Origin: Plectrocnemia conspersa
Lineage: Eukaryota > Arthropoda > Insecta > Trichoptera > Polycentropodidae
DNA: 64,000 nt
Assembly (NCBI GenBank): GCA_009617715.1
Contig: VTFK01000051.1
Location: 1,059,001-1,123,000 of the forward strand
Reading direction: 5' to 3'
The position numbers and the translations under genes are program-made. Under the pieces are notes generated by a model, which did not search any database, was not told the origin of the DNA, and saw only the letters and a program-made list of their open reading frames with translations. Shown here one piece after another: positions 13,001 to 23,256 of the stretch. Every line of letters begins with the position of its first letter. Within the stretch, counting starts at the first letter, position 1.

Positions 13001-14051
13001 CAATTTTATATCAAAAATGTATTTAATATTTAATAATTTACAAATGTTTTTTTTTATAGCAATGTGCGGAGACGGCGCTAACGATTGCGGAGCCTTAAAA
13101 ACAGCTCACGTTGGAATATCAGTATCGGGCGAAGAGAGCAGCGTCGCTTCGCCGTTCACGTCTCAAGAAGATCACATCGGATGCGTTCCCTTAGTCGTCA
13201 GAGAAGGAAGAGCCGCTTTAGTCACATCGTTCGGCATGTTCAAGTTCATGGTCTCGTACTCCATCACCGAATTCATCAGCGTCGCCATGCTCTACTACTT
13301 TGACTCAAACTTAACCGACTTTCAATTCATGTACATCGATTTGCTACTCATAGTCACGTTTGCTTTTGTATTCGGTAAAACGAGCGCCTATCCTGGAAAA
13401 TTGCATAAAAAACCACCCGAGACTTCCCTATTGGGATTCGTATCATTATTCTCGTTAACAGTCCATCTTTTATTGGTTGTAGTCTTCCAAGTTTCTGCAT
13501 ATTACTTATTAAGAATGTTCGATTGGTTCATTCCGAATGAATTCCAAGGCGATATCGCTTATTTGAGTTTTGAAAACTACGGCATATTTTGTGTCTCAAT
13601 GTTTCAGTATATAACTTTAGTGATAGCGTTTTCGCAAGGAAAGCCATACAGAAAAGGCATATGGACCAATTGGATTTTTATGTTACTGCTCTTATTGATT
13701 ACTACTTTATCCGTATACATTACTATTTATCCGGCCAATTGGTTGATATCTTTACTCGAGTTGAAAATGCCTCCCGATTATCCGTACAGAATAATACTCG
13801 TCGTGTTAGGCTTCCTCAATTTTTTCATAGGTTTGATCTTCGAAAAAGCCATAGTTCAGTATCTGATTCAAGAAAGGGGTTGCATTTCTAGAGTGACGAG
13901 AAAATTCCCCAAGAGCAGCTCTTATCAGAGCATCGAAAACGAACTTGCAAACAGTTCCAATTGGCCTCCACTACAAAGCAGAAAACCATCGGTCATAGTA
14001 GCGAAGCAAACAAACGAAAGGGTCGGTCAGATCACGTCTTCAGACTCTTGA
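999..14051 (+). CDS. ATP13A3: P5B-type transport ATPase (ATP13A2/3-like), whole gene
   Basis: Seventeen coding exons read by eye: 999-1091 (or 1876-1962), 3272-3439, 3517-3584, 3646-3731, 3875-4031, 4326-4530, 4594-4798, 4886-5021, 5419-5584, 6675-6875, 6946-7341, 8983-9096, 9171-9324, 9392-9634, 9708-9859, 9921-10252, 13060-14051. All junctions are GT-AG and agree in phase once a one-base surplus at 10086-10091 is allowed for. The product is about 1,288 residues, normal for the family. Motifs in order: TGES in the actuator (about 327-330), PPALPA of the P5 membrane segment 4 (about 451-456), DKTGTLT with the phosphorylated Asp (about 494-500), KGSPE (about 702-706), MITGDN (about 795-800), GDGAND (about 962-967), then the C-terminal membrane spans. 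P5B pumps of animals sit in late endosomes/lysosomes, and some export polyamines; the substrate here is inferred from family. Insects usually have one such gene, related to all of vertebrate ATP13A2-5, so the symbol marks the family and not strict orthology. Confidence 0.95.
1092..3271 (+). other. ATP13A first intron, apart from exon form B
   Basis: The first half (1092-1875) has mixed composition and would include the promoter of form B. The second half (2130-3270) is strongly AT-rich with many A and T runs. I see no repeat unit or gene there; the open frame on the minus strand at 2424-2771 is AT-run noise. Confidence 0.6.
1876..1962 (+). CDS. ATP13A3: ATP13A alternative first coding exon, form B
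   Basis: An ATG at 1876 opens 29 codons ([16 protein letters not shown]...) that end at a TTG|GTGAGA donor. No acceptor is obvious just upstream, so this looks like a true first exon with its own promoter inside the intron of form A. It also ends in phase 0 and can join the exon at 3272 without change of frame, so forms A and B would be mutually exclusive. The N-terminus holds the acidic dileucine pattern ERQPLL (type [DE]xxxL[LI]), a known signal for sorting to endosomes and lysosomes, which suits a P5B pump. It is not shown that both forms are expressed. Confidence 0.6.
3272..5584 (+). CDS. ATP13A3: ATP13A exons 2-9: membrane entry and actuator
   Basis: Exon 2 carries the P5B-specific N-terminal membrane-associated segment (GYKLSW, then a hydrophobic run, then HWQPRW). 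Exons 4-5 hold YIWDE, followed by a conserved block before the first canonical span. Exon 6 (4326-4530) has the [22 protein letters not shown] helix pair, typed here only in part as FFNPFYMFQ. Exon 7 ends in the middle of the TGES motif (the G codon is split over 4798/4886). Exon 9 (5419-5584) ends in a further hydrophobic span. Phases run 0,0,2,1,2,0,1,2,0. All donors are good GTAAGT-like sites except GTAAAT at 5022. Confidence 0.93.
5022..5418 (+). other. Intron with an unidentified coding-like remnant
   Basis: At about 5131-5275 the plus strand reads some 45 codons without a stop ([18 protein letters not shown]...), then hits two stops. There is no good acceptor and the phase would not fit the flanking exons, so it is not part of ATP13A. 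It may be a transposon relic; I cannot assign a family. Confidence 0.3.
5642..6600 (+). repeat. Tandem array of about 285-base units (about 3.3 copies)
   Basis: Four starts of the same unit, each opening with CCTACAC or CCTTCAC and followed by ACAATTATGCTCAGTTA-like sequence, a GGACCCTGCTTCAAAC-like block and TTATCAATTAATAAATAC. They begin at about 5642, 5938, 6217 and 6499, spaced about 296, 279 and 282 bases. The copies have diverged by substitutions and small indels. The array fills most of the intron before the PPALPA exon. Confidence 0.85.
6675..10252 (+). CDS. ATP13A3: ATP13A exons 10-16: catalytic core (frame break in exon 16)
   Basis: Exon 10 has PPALPA. The DKTGTLT phosphorylation motif is split between 6875 (DK) and 6946 (TGTLT). 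Exon 11 continues with an acidic linker (five Glu at about 7148-7162) and the start of the nucleotide-binding domain. Exon 13 has KGSPE, and exons 14/15 share MITGDN. Exon 16 (9921-10252) begins with a Ser-rich linker in one frame and, after the A run at 10086-10091, continues in another frame with the conserved block [10 protein letters not shown] ... RGAIFARM ... QKQQLVQEL. Only that second frame meets the phase of the last exon. Removing one A restores one frame, so this is a one-base insertion or a read error. Confidence 0.93.
7595..8600 (+). repeat. Dispersed repeat family R1, partial copy
   Basis: The intron between 7341 and 8983 holds many short inverted and direct blocks of the type TTTCACTGGTGAAAATATA (here at about 7650-7780 and 8380-8470). 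Two longer blocks on gene-like fragments (GTCAATTTGACAGTTGC-type; GGCCTTAACATGTGATGTGTCG, seen at 7812 and 8252) are also present. The same blocks recur at 10.6-12.1 kb, 30.2-30.4 kb and 54.3-56.2 kb. No protein-coding capacity is seen, so this is a nonautonomous element. Confidence 0.6.
10086..10091 (+). other. ATP13A3: One-base frame break in ATP13A exon 16
   Basis: A run of six A. Upstream the frame reads ...SIENGIAN. Downstream the conserved P5B sequence (KYKIGM...) is one base out. Five A would give NKKYKIGM without a break and would also correct the phase into exon 17. A homopolymer length error in the assembly is the simplest cause. A real null allele is possible but unlikely, since the rest of the gene is intact. 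Confidence 0.85.
10620..12150 (+). repeat. Dispersed repeat family R1, longer copy
   Basis: It starts near a GACGTCATTTCAGCTTTTTCC block followed by a G tract (10630-10670) and ends past a second, similar block in the same orientation (12032-12070). Inside are a near-perfect hairpin at 11288-11334, TCTCAGAAGT motifs, the block GGGATAATCCGAGAATTTCTGG at 11999, and the GTGAAAATATA blocks at 11740-11940. The copy at 54.3-56.2 kb is the reverse complement of this one. The terminal blocks are direct, not inverted. Confidence 0.65.
12165..12220 (+). repeat. Perfect 26-bp hairpin with 4-base loop
   Basis: The left arm 12165-12190 (TTTAAGGTATCATTATAAAT...) is the exact reverse complement of the right arm 12195-12220; the loop is CATT. 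It is AT-rich. It sits between the R1 copy and the TA-flanked MITE, inside the last ATP13A intron. Confidence 0.9.
12302..12951. mobile_element. TA-flanked MITE with about 32-bp inverted ends (Tc1/mariner-like)
   Basis: The left end TAGTCTGTCCAAGATGTTAA... and the reverse complement of the right end CAGCCCGTCCAAGATATGAA... match over about 32 bases (shared core GTCCAAGAT and AACGACCATCGTC). TA stands at both borders (12300-12301 and 12952-12953), as expected of the Tc1/mariner superfamily. The inside has no transposase. Confidence 0.75.
13060..14051 (+). CDS. ATP13A3: ATP13A last coding exon: hinge motif and C-terminal spans
   Basis: The acceptor is TTTTTTATAG. The exon opens with [13 protein letters not shown], the hinge motif of P-type ATPases (typed here to the conserved 13 residues), then SVASPFTS, as in other P5B pumps. 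After this come several hydrophobic segments (for example at about 13230-13380, 13440-13520, 13590-13640, 13670-13740 and 13800-13850), matching the last membrane spans. A short Ser/Asn-rich cytosolic tail ends at TGA 14049-14051. At about 990 bases this is by far the longest exon of the gene, and it lies beyond a 2.8 kb intron loaded with repeats. Confidence 0.95.
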
Positions 14052-14400
14052 TACCCAAGTACCTGAAAGAACGTTTTGAAAGTTATTAAGTATTATTGAA
14101 GATTCCGATTGTGTGCCTTAAAATATTATTATTGTCTTTTGAAACTATTGTTTTATTATTACATTATACAATATAACGTAATACAATGATTTATTATTAC
14201 GTGTACCTAAGGAGCGTTACATGTTATTATTTGTTTATGGGCATTTTACATTAATTAAGTAGTCAAAGCTATACGTATTTTTCAATTGTGATGAATAACA
14301 AATAATTTAACGTGTGACTGAGGAATATATGTATTTTTTATATGTACTATTTATGTAACTTATAAATCTAAAGAGAACGAATAAAAAAATGATTTAAAAC
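14052..14400 (+). other. ATP13A3: ATP13A 3' UTR and polyadenylation signal
   Basis: AT-rich trailer after the stop codon. The last clear signal is AATAAA at 14380-14385, followed by A-rich sequence. An end near 14400 is inferred from that signal only. Confidence 0.6.
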
Positions 14401-14855
14401 ATATTAATTTCATTAATAAAAATACCTGTCACTTGACTTCACCTGGAGTCAACCAAATTATAATTATGAATTTAATCAAGATGCAGGTATCAGGTGGCAG
14501 TGTCGAACGAGTTTTTCTGGTTCTGTGATGTCAGCTGAGTAAATCGTGATATCAGGTATAAAATTTTTATATTGGTCATTATTGAAGTTAAAACGAATAG
14601 GAAAGAAGCTAATTTAGAACCAATCGTGCTATCGTTTAGCTCACTTAATGAAAACATAATTTACATGGTCGCCATTTTGGGTGATCATCCGATAATAAAT
14701 GATATGTACAATGTATTGTTGAATTGATACCTGATTTTTTGACAGAATAATAATTTTGTCTTGTCCGATAATTACATATATATTTTAATTATATAAGTCT
14801 ATTACGGAGGAATACCTAAAATATTAATATAATATTAACTAACCTTCTGTCTTTT

Positions 14856-16005
14856 CACCAAAACCGTAGCAAAATCTCTAGATGCGTGAATTCATGTAGA
14901 CGTCGTATATACAGATTTTGAGAAGGCCTTCATGGGTTATTAAAAATGGGTTATTATTAAAAAATTGTCGAATGCTTTAACTAGGTTATTCTTGATCGTA
15001 GATAATTTGTAACCTATGACGGCCGATTGTCGAAAGAATATTTTATCTCTTCGGGGGTTCCTCAAGGGTCCAACTTGGGCCCTCTGCTCTTTATGTTATT
15101 TATTAAGAACAAATACAGCAGTTACAAATACAAGTTTTCTTCTGTACGCAGATGATTTAAAATTGTATAAATGCATTCGATCTGTTGCGGACCCCTTCTC
15201 TTTACAGAGTGATTTAGACTCTATGGAGATGGACTTCCATTAACCATCTGCCCTTTAGAGTCGGAAAGTGCCATACTATGTCATTTTCTCGATCCCGTTT
15301 GCCATCTGTTTATTCCTACGATCTCGGTGAGAACATCTTGACTAAAGATTTCGGAATCACTTTTGAGAGCAAGTAGAGGTTCTCTCTACACATAAACGTC
15401 TGTGATTAATCTTCCAAGATGCTCGGCTTTGTTATGAGGAACGCCTTTCACTTTGACGATCCATCAGTTATTCGCGTCCTTTATGATACCTTAATTCGTA
15501 GCATTCTTGAATCGGGATCTATAATTTGGGTTCCCCGAATAACCAAATATTCCATTTTAGTAAAAAAAATTTAACAAAAGGTTTTAAACAGTTGGTTATT
15601 ATCTGTTCTTATATCCCAGCCCCTTTTTTTTAGAAGCGGTTGGGATACAATTCGCTGAGTTCTCACAGAAAGTTGTATGTCGCTAAGCATTTCTTTTAAC
15701 TACTGAAGGGTGCTGTCGACAATCCAGCTATTCTCAAGGAATTCCAATTTTGGGTTCCAGAACATCTTCGAGAATCACGATTGCGTCCTCTTTTGATGGC
15801 CATTGGGGCTAGCACGTCTGCACTCACCAACTCGCCTATGGCTGTGGCCATCCGGCTCCTTAATACACTGGCATTACACATTCCAGTTCCAGTTCGTATC
15901 GTTTAATTTTGATTTTTTGTGTATAATTTTATTGTTTTCGACCATTGTGATGCATTGGGGTAACCCGTTAGGTTACGATGGTCTTAATTTAATTTAAATA
16001 AATAA
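14856..16005 (+). mobile_element. Decayed LINE reverse-transcriptase fragment
   Basis: With frame shifts and stops, the plus strand reads pieces of a non-LTR reverse transcriptase: TDFEKAF near 14917, a GPxWALCSL piece (degenerate QGSxLGPLLF) near 15075, FLLYADDLKLYK with the YADD catalytic motif near 15136-15171, then DFGITFESK, a KMLGFVMRNAFHF piece and SILESGSIIW near 15505. The fragment ends in TTAAATAAATAATAATA (about 15988), a LINE-like tail. The pattern fits the Jockey/CR1 group, but the clade is not certain. The 5' part is absent. Confidence 0.8.
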
Positions 16006-16015
16006 TAATATGGCA

Positions 16016-19000
16016 TGTACATTGAGTGTACATAATAGGAAATTCACTATTAACATAAAAAATGGTAACATTTATCATTACTTTTTATTCTTTGATCATG
16101 AATACATGCAAGTATGGATCGTACACTTATTTCACATTAAAATACATATATAAATTTTAAAAGTAGAACTGTACATTTACATTAAACATTGATAAAAAAA
16201 TTATCAAATCCCCATTAGCACGAGTAAAATTAGTTTATATAGTATAAATGACTAAAAAAATTCATTGAAACAGTTAGGAGGATCATAATCAGTCGGGAGG
16301 ATTGAACAATGACGCGATAACGATTCGTCAAACAGGGACGCGCGCAGTCATTGCGAAAACAATTTGGACCAGTAGGAGAGTTTTAGATGATTCTTTAGAA
16401 TTTTGTACACTGCTCTTACAAACGTACGATTATAATATACTACGTTATGTTACAATTACATATGAGAGGAAAAATGAATCGCAGTATAAAAAGCTACATA
16501 CCGGTTATGTTTTTATTTAGATAAAAGTACATAATATCTACGAAACAAAGCACAACCATTTATATATAGCCACGTTTCGCCTAATAACATTAATATTTTT
16601 GAAGAAAAGTTAAAATTAATGGATTTTTTAAAAAAGGATATTCAATCCAGTCTTGAGCCTTTTTAATTTAGAAAATATTGGTGTTTATTAGTAGAATGTT
16701 ACCCAAAAAAACGCGTCTTTGGTATAAATTTATCAATTTGACTAAGAGACGGCTTGGAGATTTACTTGATACTAAAAATAATCAGTTCCCGAATTTTATA
16801 ATTTATGAAAAAAATGAAAATATCCCACTGCCTAGTTTCATTGACATTTTTTGAATATAGATATTACTTTTTGTGAAGCACAAGTTTATAAAATAATAAT
16901 AATAATGAAAAGGCTCTCAAATTCTCCATCCGTCTCAATCAACTAATTTACTCTGCGCATGGATTTTATCGACAATTAAAGGAAAATATTGTGTGATACC
17001 ACAATACGTCAATGTCACATTTTATCCGTCTAATGAATGTCACATTTTATTTTAAACTTTTAGATTAGATATTACAGTATTATATATGTATATATATAAA
17101 AAAAATCATTCAAAAGACGCGATAACCTAAAAAAGAACCCTGAGAATTTCGTCGTCTAAAAACGAATTTACCTACATTATCAAAATTAATATAATTTTGA
17201 CACAAATACCGAAATGTATTCCATATTTTTATTTAAATCAACCATCACTATGAAAGCTGCGTATAAAAATATCTAAGTTACAATTAAACATTGAATAATG
17301 TATATAATATATATTCACAAATGAGCGTACAGTAATTGACGTCCGAAAATACTGGAAAATAACCGTTTTTTAATGCTATATATTAATGTATATATAAATA
17401 TATGTATATCAAATCATATTAACGAAAAATAATTATTATTACATTTATATATCATTGAGCAAAACTTTGAAACGATCTAAATAAAATAATTACAAAAATG
17501 GATGCGTGATATAAAAATATATGAAGCTGGTAATTAAAAATAAGATGGAGGAAAAAAATAACAAAGGGCATGCGAGTGATTTTAAAGTAACTGCATATAT
17601 AAATCATTCGAAAATCACAATTATGCTTCGTAACAATCGCTCATAGCATAAACTAGGGCAGTTCGAAAAGCTCTCAGAATCTGATATAAAGTAGTGCTAA
17701 TTCATTCTAGCGTCGACGAACGTTTTGGAAGACATCGACTTTTAAAACTTAATTTCATGCAATTTTGATTGACGATCAATGTGAAGTTCTCCAATCAACA
17801 TTTCAGTTGATAGAATATCATCTGTAAAGTTAATAGAAAAGCATATCCGATTCAGAGATTTTTTCAAGAAGCCCTCTTATATTAAATCACCGTTAAAGTT
17901 CAATTGTCACTTTTGACATCCATCGAATAGGCCAGATTTAGATCCACGTGACTACAATAACCTTACACAGCAACCTAATATGTTATATATATATATACAC
18001 ATATATAAATAATACACATAAAATAAAAGTAAAAATAATTGTTCCACATTGCTTACACGATTATAAATCCTAACAATTTCATTATTAAATAAATTTGGTT
18101 GTCTAATCACAATATTTCACATAATAAATATTTGAACTAAATTTATAATAATATAAATTCTAATTACACATTATCATTATCATAGTATATAATATTTATT
18201 CTTCATCATATCAACAAACAAAATATTACAAATTGGGAATGAGTATAGAGCGCATGAACGCATTAAGACCGTTATTTGAAAACTTAACGATGAAAATAAA
18301 TATTATTGCCAAATATATAAATACATCATCAATTACGAATACACACCATTAAAGCAGTCGTTTTGTTGCGCCTCTTTATCCACTAATCACTAATCGGAAA
18401 TTCAACACTGTCTTGTATATATTGCCAAAAAACAAAGTTTTCAAACTTCCAGTCTTAATCCTGATGCACAGCGAAACAATGATTTGATCAGTCAATGTTT
18501 CACAGTACATATTCATCAGTGATATAATTAAAAAAACTACATATATAAATATATATTTAATATACATAAATAAATCATAACTATATGAGGGGTTTCAAAG
18601 TGCAGAAAAGTACAAAGGTTTATATTGCAAAATATACACGAATAATTTAATAAAATTTGTTCTCATGCATTATACACTTTTTAATTTCAATTATTGTACA
18701 AATAATAATTGATTTTATTTATTATAAAAATAATAATATAAATACTACGGTTTTAACTTTTATTCCCCTCATACAATACGACACCTAAGTATTTTAGCAA
18801 TCGTGTATTTATTTAATATATACGTATTATCATATAAACATCTGTACAAATAATGTAATACTGATTTGAAGCAAAGTATTCCTGATTGTAAAAAATTATC
18901 ATTTTACAATTATTTAATTTTATTATATTTTTAATATATGTATACGTTTAATCGTAATAGTTTCTAATAATTATACATTCATCATATATATATATATATA

Positions 19001-19541
19001 TATATATTATATACTATACATCGTAATTCATCGATAACTACTCTCGATTCCCGTCAACGGTTCATCGAATACACAAAAATAAACAAACAAACATGAACTG
19101 CAATGAAGTTAGTATAAACGGCTTGGTTTATTAATTGGCACCTTTCGATACATTCGCGTATCGTTGTTCACTATATAATAATCATTAACATGCGATCGAT
19201 CTAATCTCTCTTACGTCTCGAACTCGTTTACTGGCTAAATTATACACATAACCACAATAATTTTGACTAGTTAACGAAATCATCATCTGGTACAATGTAA
19301 AAAAAAATAATAAAAACGATATACCTAACTTATTTGAACTTGCGTTACTGACACTCGTGCATGACTTGCCCGGTTGAAACGAAACGTTAATCCTTTAGTT
19401 TGTAACTGTCGATTCACGTCACTGTTTCGTAAATGCGGATAATTGTACGATTAGTATGTTGAAAAATCAAGAGGTCAATTCGGATGGCGTTCGCTGCGTA
19501 GATCGCTCTCGCGAATGTGCGTGATATTTTTGATACAACGG
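16016..19541 (-). other. Ptp99A: AT-rich stretch, probable long 3' UTR exon of Ptp99A
   Basis: A strong acceptor for the minus strand (TATTTTTCAG) ends at 19542, and a donor for the minus strand stands 11 bases beyond the Ptp99A stop codon (20892). This makes a spliced 3' UTR likely. Downstream there are many AATAAA-type signals on the minus strand, so the end cannot be fixed. A TA run at about 18985-19007 and scattered AT repeats are the only other features. No protein-coding exon is supported. Confidence 0.4.
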
Positions 19542-19995
19542 CTGAAAAATAAAAAGGAATTTTATTAAAAAAGTATATAGCAGATTGGATCGCTGCGGTA
19601 CTCCAGAATGAGCGAAATGCTCATGCCATAGCTCACATATATACGGCGGCTTTTACCATCAGTATGTGAGCTATTTAACTTTCTAAGAAGTAGTTCATGA
19701 CAAACTTATTTGACAAAGTTTTTTTGTAATTCGGTAGAATTTTGTCACCGCCTCCAAAAGCTACAGGATGTTAGTGATTGAAGAACGATGCAAACGAAAC
19801 ATGTGTTGTTGGTTTACTAGCGCTTAATTGTGGATGTATATGTGAAAAATATCAAACTTGAAAATAGATTTAATGATTTTCGGAACAATCGTCAATACTT
19901 GGGCGTCACAATCGACACAACCTGCAAATTTTCAAATGCAATGCATAGATTTGCAATCATATAATCAATTGCAGGAAAAAATTGGTTGTGACCCC

Positions 19996-20065
19996 CCTAT
20001 ATCATAGAGATTGGGACTTCGTTATAGGAATACTACGTTATAGGGGGGACTAGACAAAATTTGAG
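19996..20065. mobile_element. Tigger/pogo-like terminal fragment
   Basis: A short fold-back pair (CCCCCCTATA at 19996 and TATAGGGGGG at 20040) flanks ACTTCGTTATAGGAATACTACGTT. The CGTTATA repeats resemble the ends of pogo/Tigger elements. It is short and has no transposase beside it, so this is a resemblance only. Confidence 0.35.
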
Positions 20066-20149
20066 ATTAGGTTTTTTCAACTGTATTTTGTGAATTTAAC
20101 GAAATCAGCAATCAAAGTTTTTTCGTTGTATTTAGTTTGTAAACAAGAG

Positions 20150-20330
20150 GCCATAGGTAAGTGGACGGAAATGCCAATTGATATTTTACATAAGTTGACG
20201 ATGAAAAAGTTGTCTGCCCGATGGGTGTCGCGATTTCTTACGGTGAGCAATAAGCGGATGCGACTGTCACCGTCGATGAGACCTGAATTCATCATCATAC
20301 ACCAGAAACCAAGCAATAAGCAAAACAATG
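20150..20330 (+). mobile_element. Mariner transposase fragment in the Ptp99A 3' intron
   Basis: The plus strand reads KLTMKKLSARWVSRFLTVSN followed by KRMRLS, close to the KLsARWVPrxLT...K block in the N-terminal part of mariner-type transposases. Only this block remains, followed by a stop. It differs from the two mariner copies at 30-33 kb and so comes from another subfamily. Confidence 0.6.
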
Positions 20331-20903
20331 AATGAATCTTCTCCAAAAAGGCAAAGACGATCCCATCGGCCAGAAAAGTTATGATACATCTTTTTGTCAA
20401 AACAAGTGTTAAAAAAACATCAAATGTACATATAACTTTTCATTGAATAAAATTGAAATGAGACCTTATATAAAAAAAACTAATGAAACAAAGTGTAATT
20501 TTACATATTAATCTTTTGCGATATATACATATATTAAAAGTTCTGCAAAAATAGTTTAATTAAAAAGGGTGTCGAGAATGGGTTGCATATAATTTATCGA
20601 TCTATTCAACTTATAAATATAGAAATCCTTAGATGGATGGAAAATGAAGCTGCAATTCAAGGAAGAATATTATCCATCATCATCTAATAGAGATAATTGA
20701 ATTTCCCATAATAAAAAAAAATACGATCTTAATCATCAGTCATCAAAAGGTAGCATTGCTCTTAAAGATGAGTTAAACGTTGAAAAATCAAAAAAACATT
20801 TTCATCCAATATGGAGAACCTTCATTCCTTAGCAATCAGCCGTCGAAGAAGGCTCTCAAAAATATGTCATGATAAAAATGAACAGATATTACCTATAATT
20901 GTT

Positions 20904-23256
20904 TTAAGTTGGATTCGATGAAGATAACGGCGGATGTTCATAAGCTGCCAGGGCTTCGTACAAAGCCCTCAAGTCGGCTGGACGGCGCCACGCACCGGCC
21001 CGACGACCGTGATGCAGTTTGGCCAACGAGTACACGTCTCGAGACTTTTGCCTCAACACTCCGCCGAGGGTACATAAAGCGGTAGCTCTTGCACCGCCCA
21101 ATCTGAAAAGATCAACACATTTCAATAATATGTTACTTATTTATAAAGAATACGATCAACGCAATAACTCACTTATCGACGACGACCACTGGACTGTTCT
21201 TGGCCTCATCCTGACACTTTGCCATATACTCCGGCAATGAAAACACACCCTTATAAGCCTTCAGTCTTTGATCAATCACATAGTCCAGATCCTTCGCTTC
21301 CATCTCGTACTCGTCCTCCTGAGATTCGTCGTCAGTGTCCGAGTTCTCGTCATAATCTAAATCAGCCAACCACTTAGGACATTCGATCAGCTTAATCTTT
21401 AATTCGTAATCGTCTTGCAACGAGCACATTGTGATATGTGTCGTTGTGATGACGCAATCCAGACCGATGTCTTCGGTGCCTTCGCGTAGCTGGCACATGT
21501 GAATCAGCGGTATCATCACAAACTTGGATTCAAAGTTCGTTTGCTCTTCTTTTTGATGCGATCTAAAATCGTGATTATCGTCTATCTTGACCGAGTTTCT
21601 AGCTCCGAAGTCAAACTTGATCGGAGACTTGAGAATGGGACTGCTAAGCTTAAAGCTTCTCAGCGACAGTTTCGAGGGACTCTTTTGCGACTTTTTAGAA
21701 TCGTCGCTAGAATTGAAAGGATCACCATTTGCCGAACATTTAGGACTCAATTTACTAGTTTCCGATATGTTATTGCACATCGTCGTGTCGATTTGTAGCT
21801 CTGATTTATCGAACATGTATCCTTCTGGTTTCGATTCTGAATTAAGTTTTTTGAGCTCTTCCGATTCCTCCGATTCAAAATTGGATTCGTCCGACTTTGG
21901 AATGAGTTTCTCTTCGTCTTGCTTGTCATTAGAGAATTGCCTTCTATAAAAGCTGTTGTCTAGCTTTTCTTCGTTCATACAGTGATCGTCCTGATTCTCA
22001 ACTTGAGACACGGGACTCGCTCTTTGAGAATCTTTGCATACGGTTAAATTGAAAGTTTTGTTTGAAGATGTCGATGATGGACTATTTAAGGGCGTATCTA
22101 AACTGCTGTCGTCGTCCATTAGTTTATGGAGATTCTTCTTATTGCCGATGTCGCACAGAGCTATTCTTTTAGCGACGTGTTTCACTTCGGAGATGTAACG
22201 AATGTTATAATTGTATGTAGTGATTTCAGGATTTTTCTCAGTGGGCCAAAATAGTTTACATTCCTGAAAAATAGACATGATTTTATTTATAAAATAAATA
22301 TAAAAAATAGATATTAATTTGTATATTTACAGAATCTTCCGTATGATCAGTGAGAACGACAACGATTTGACAGGTATGATCCCAGAGCAGTCGATATAAG
22401 TCAGTGACGGTGTGAGTCAACGGATGTTGAGTTACAACGTATTCCCGGAGGGAACGATGACCCTGAAGCCACGTGGCGTTTATATAATCAGTGCCTGTAA
22501 CAAATACAATAATTAATATTAATCAATCAATGAGATTTTTGACAAAAACCATTAGAATTCTGCAAAACAATGGTTTGGTTTTTGCATTTTAGAACACCTA
22601 GAATTGCACACACACACTCGCAAAAGTCACCAATTAACAGTTTTATTCATAAGCTTCGACACTTCTAAAAAAATGCAGTATCATTTGAACTATCCTTTAT
22701 AATTATCAGAAGACCATACCTTAAAACTTTAATTTTCACAAAAGGCAAGATTGGAAGTGGAGCTAAATATGAACACGATTGGCTATCAATTTGCTTTATC
22801 TCCCATTCGTCTAAGCACCCGCAAAGAATATCAATGCTGAAATCTCTAAATCTAGATTAAAATTTTCCTCCATACCTTCTATTCCAGGTTTTGGGATGAG
22901 GTGAACTCTGCCACTTTCTATGGGCAAGACAGCTCTTTGACGGTTTTTCGTAATATTAACTTGTTTGCAAGCACTCATCGTGTGAAATTTGCTCGGTTCA
23001 AATGAAGTTATCATCTGTAATTAAACAAGATATTATTTTATAAACACATAACTCGCATCAACGAGGGAAAGTATTTCTTAAAATACATACCTTGAATTGC
23101 TGTTCTAATAGATTTTTGGGTTTAACGTTTCCAAAATCTTTCTTCTGACATGCAAACTGGTGACTTCCGGCAAAACAATCCATTGGTAGACCGCTCAATG
23201 TATCTGGTCTTTGAATTGAATTGCTCAATAATTCATAATTATCGTCATATTTTATT
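20904..23256 (-). CDS. Ptp99A: Ptp99A D2, catalytically dead domain
   Basis: Order: [69 protein letters not shown], then a disordered insertion of about 200 residues in exon 22263-21173. The fold resumes with [27 protein letters not shown] and a Val-Tyr-x-x-Ala-Lys helix. The WPD loop is replaced by CPKW and the HCxxGxxR loop by VDKLGGAR: Cys is Asp, His is Val, Arg is kept. This is the state known for D2 of RPTP gamma/zeta and Ptp99A, where D2 regulates D1. The stop TAA is at 20906-20904, and a donor (AG|GTAATA) follows at 20892. Confidence 0.9.

Noticed and set aside
13085..13303. 72-codon Arg/His-rich frame
   Set aside because: Out-of-frame shadow of the last ATP13A exon.
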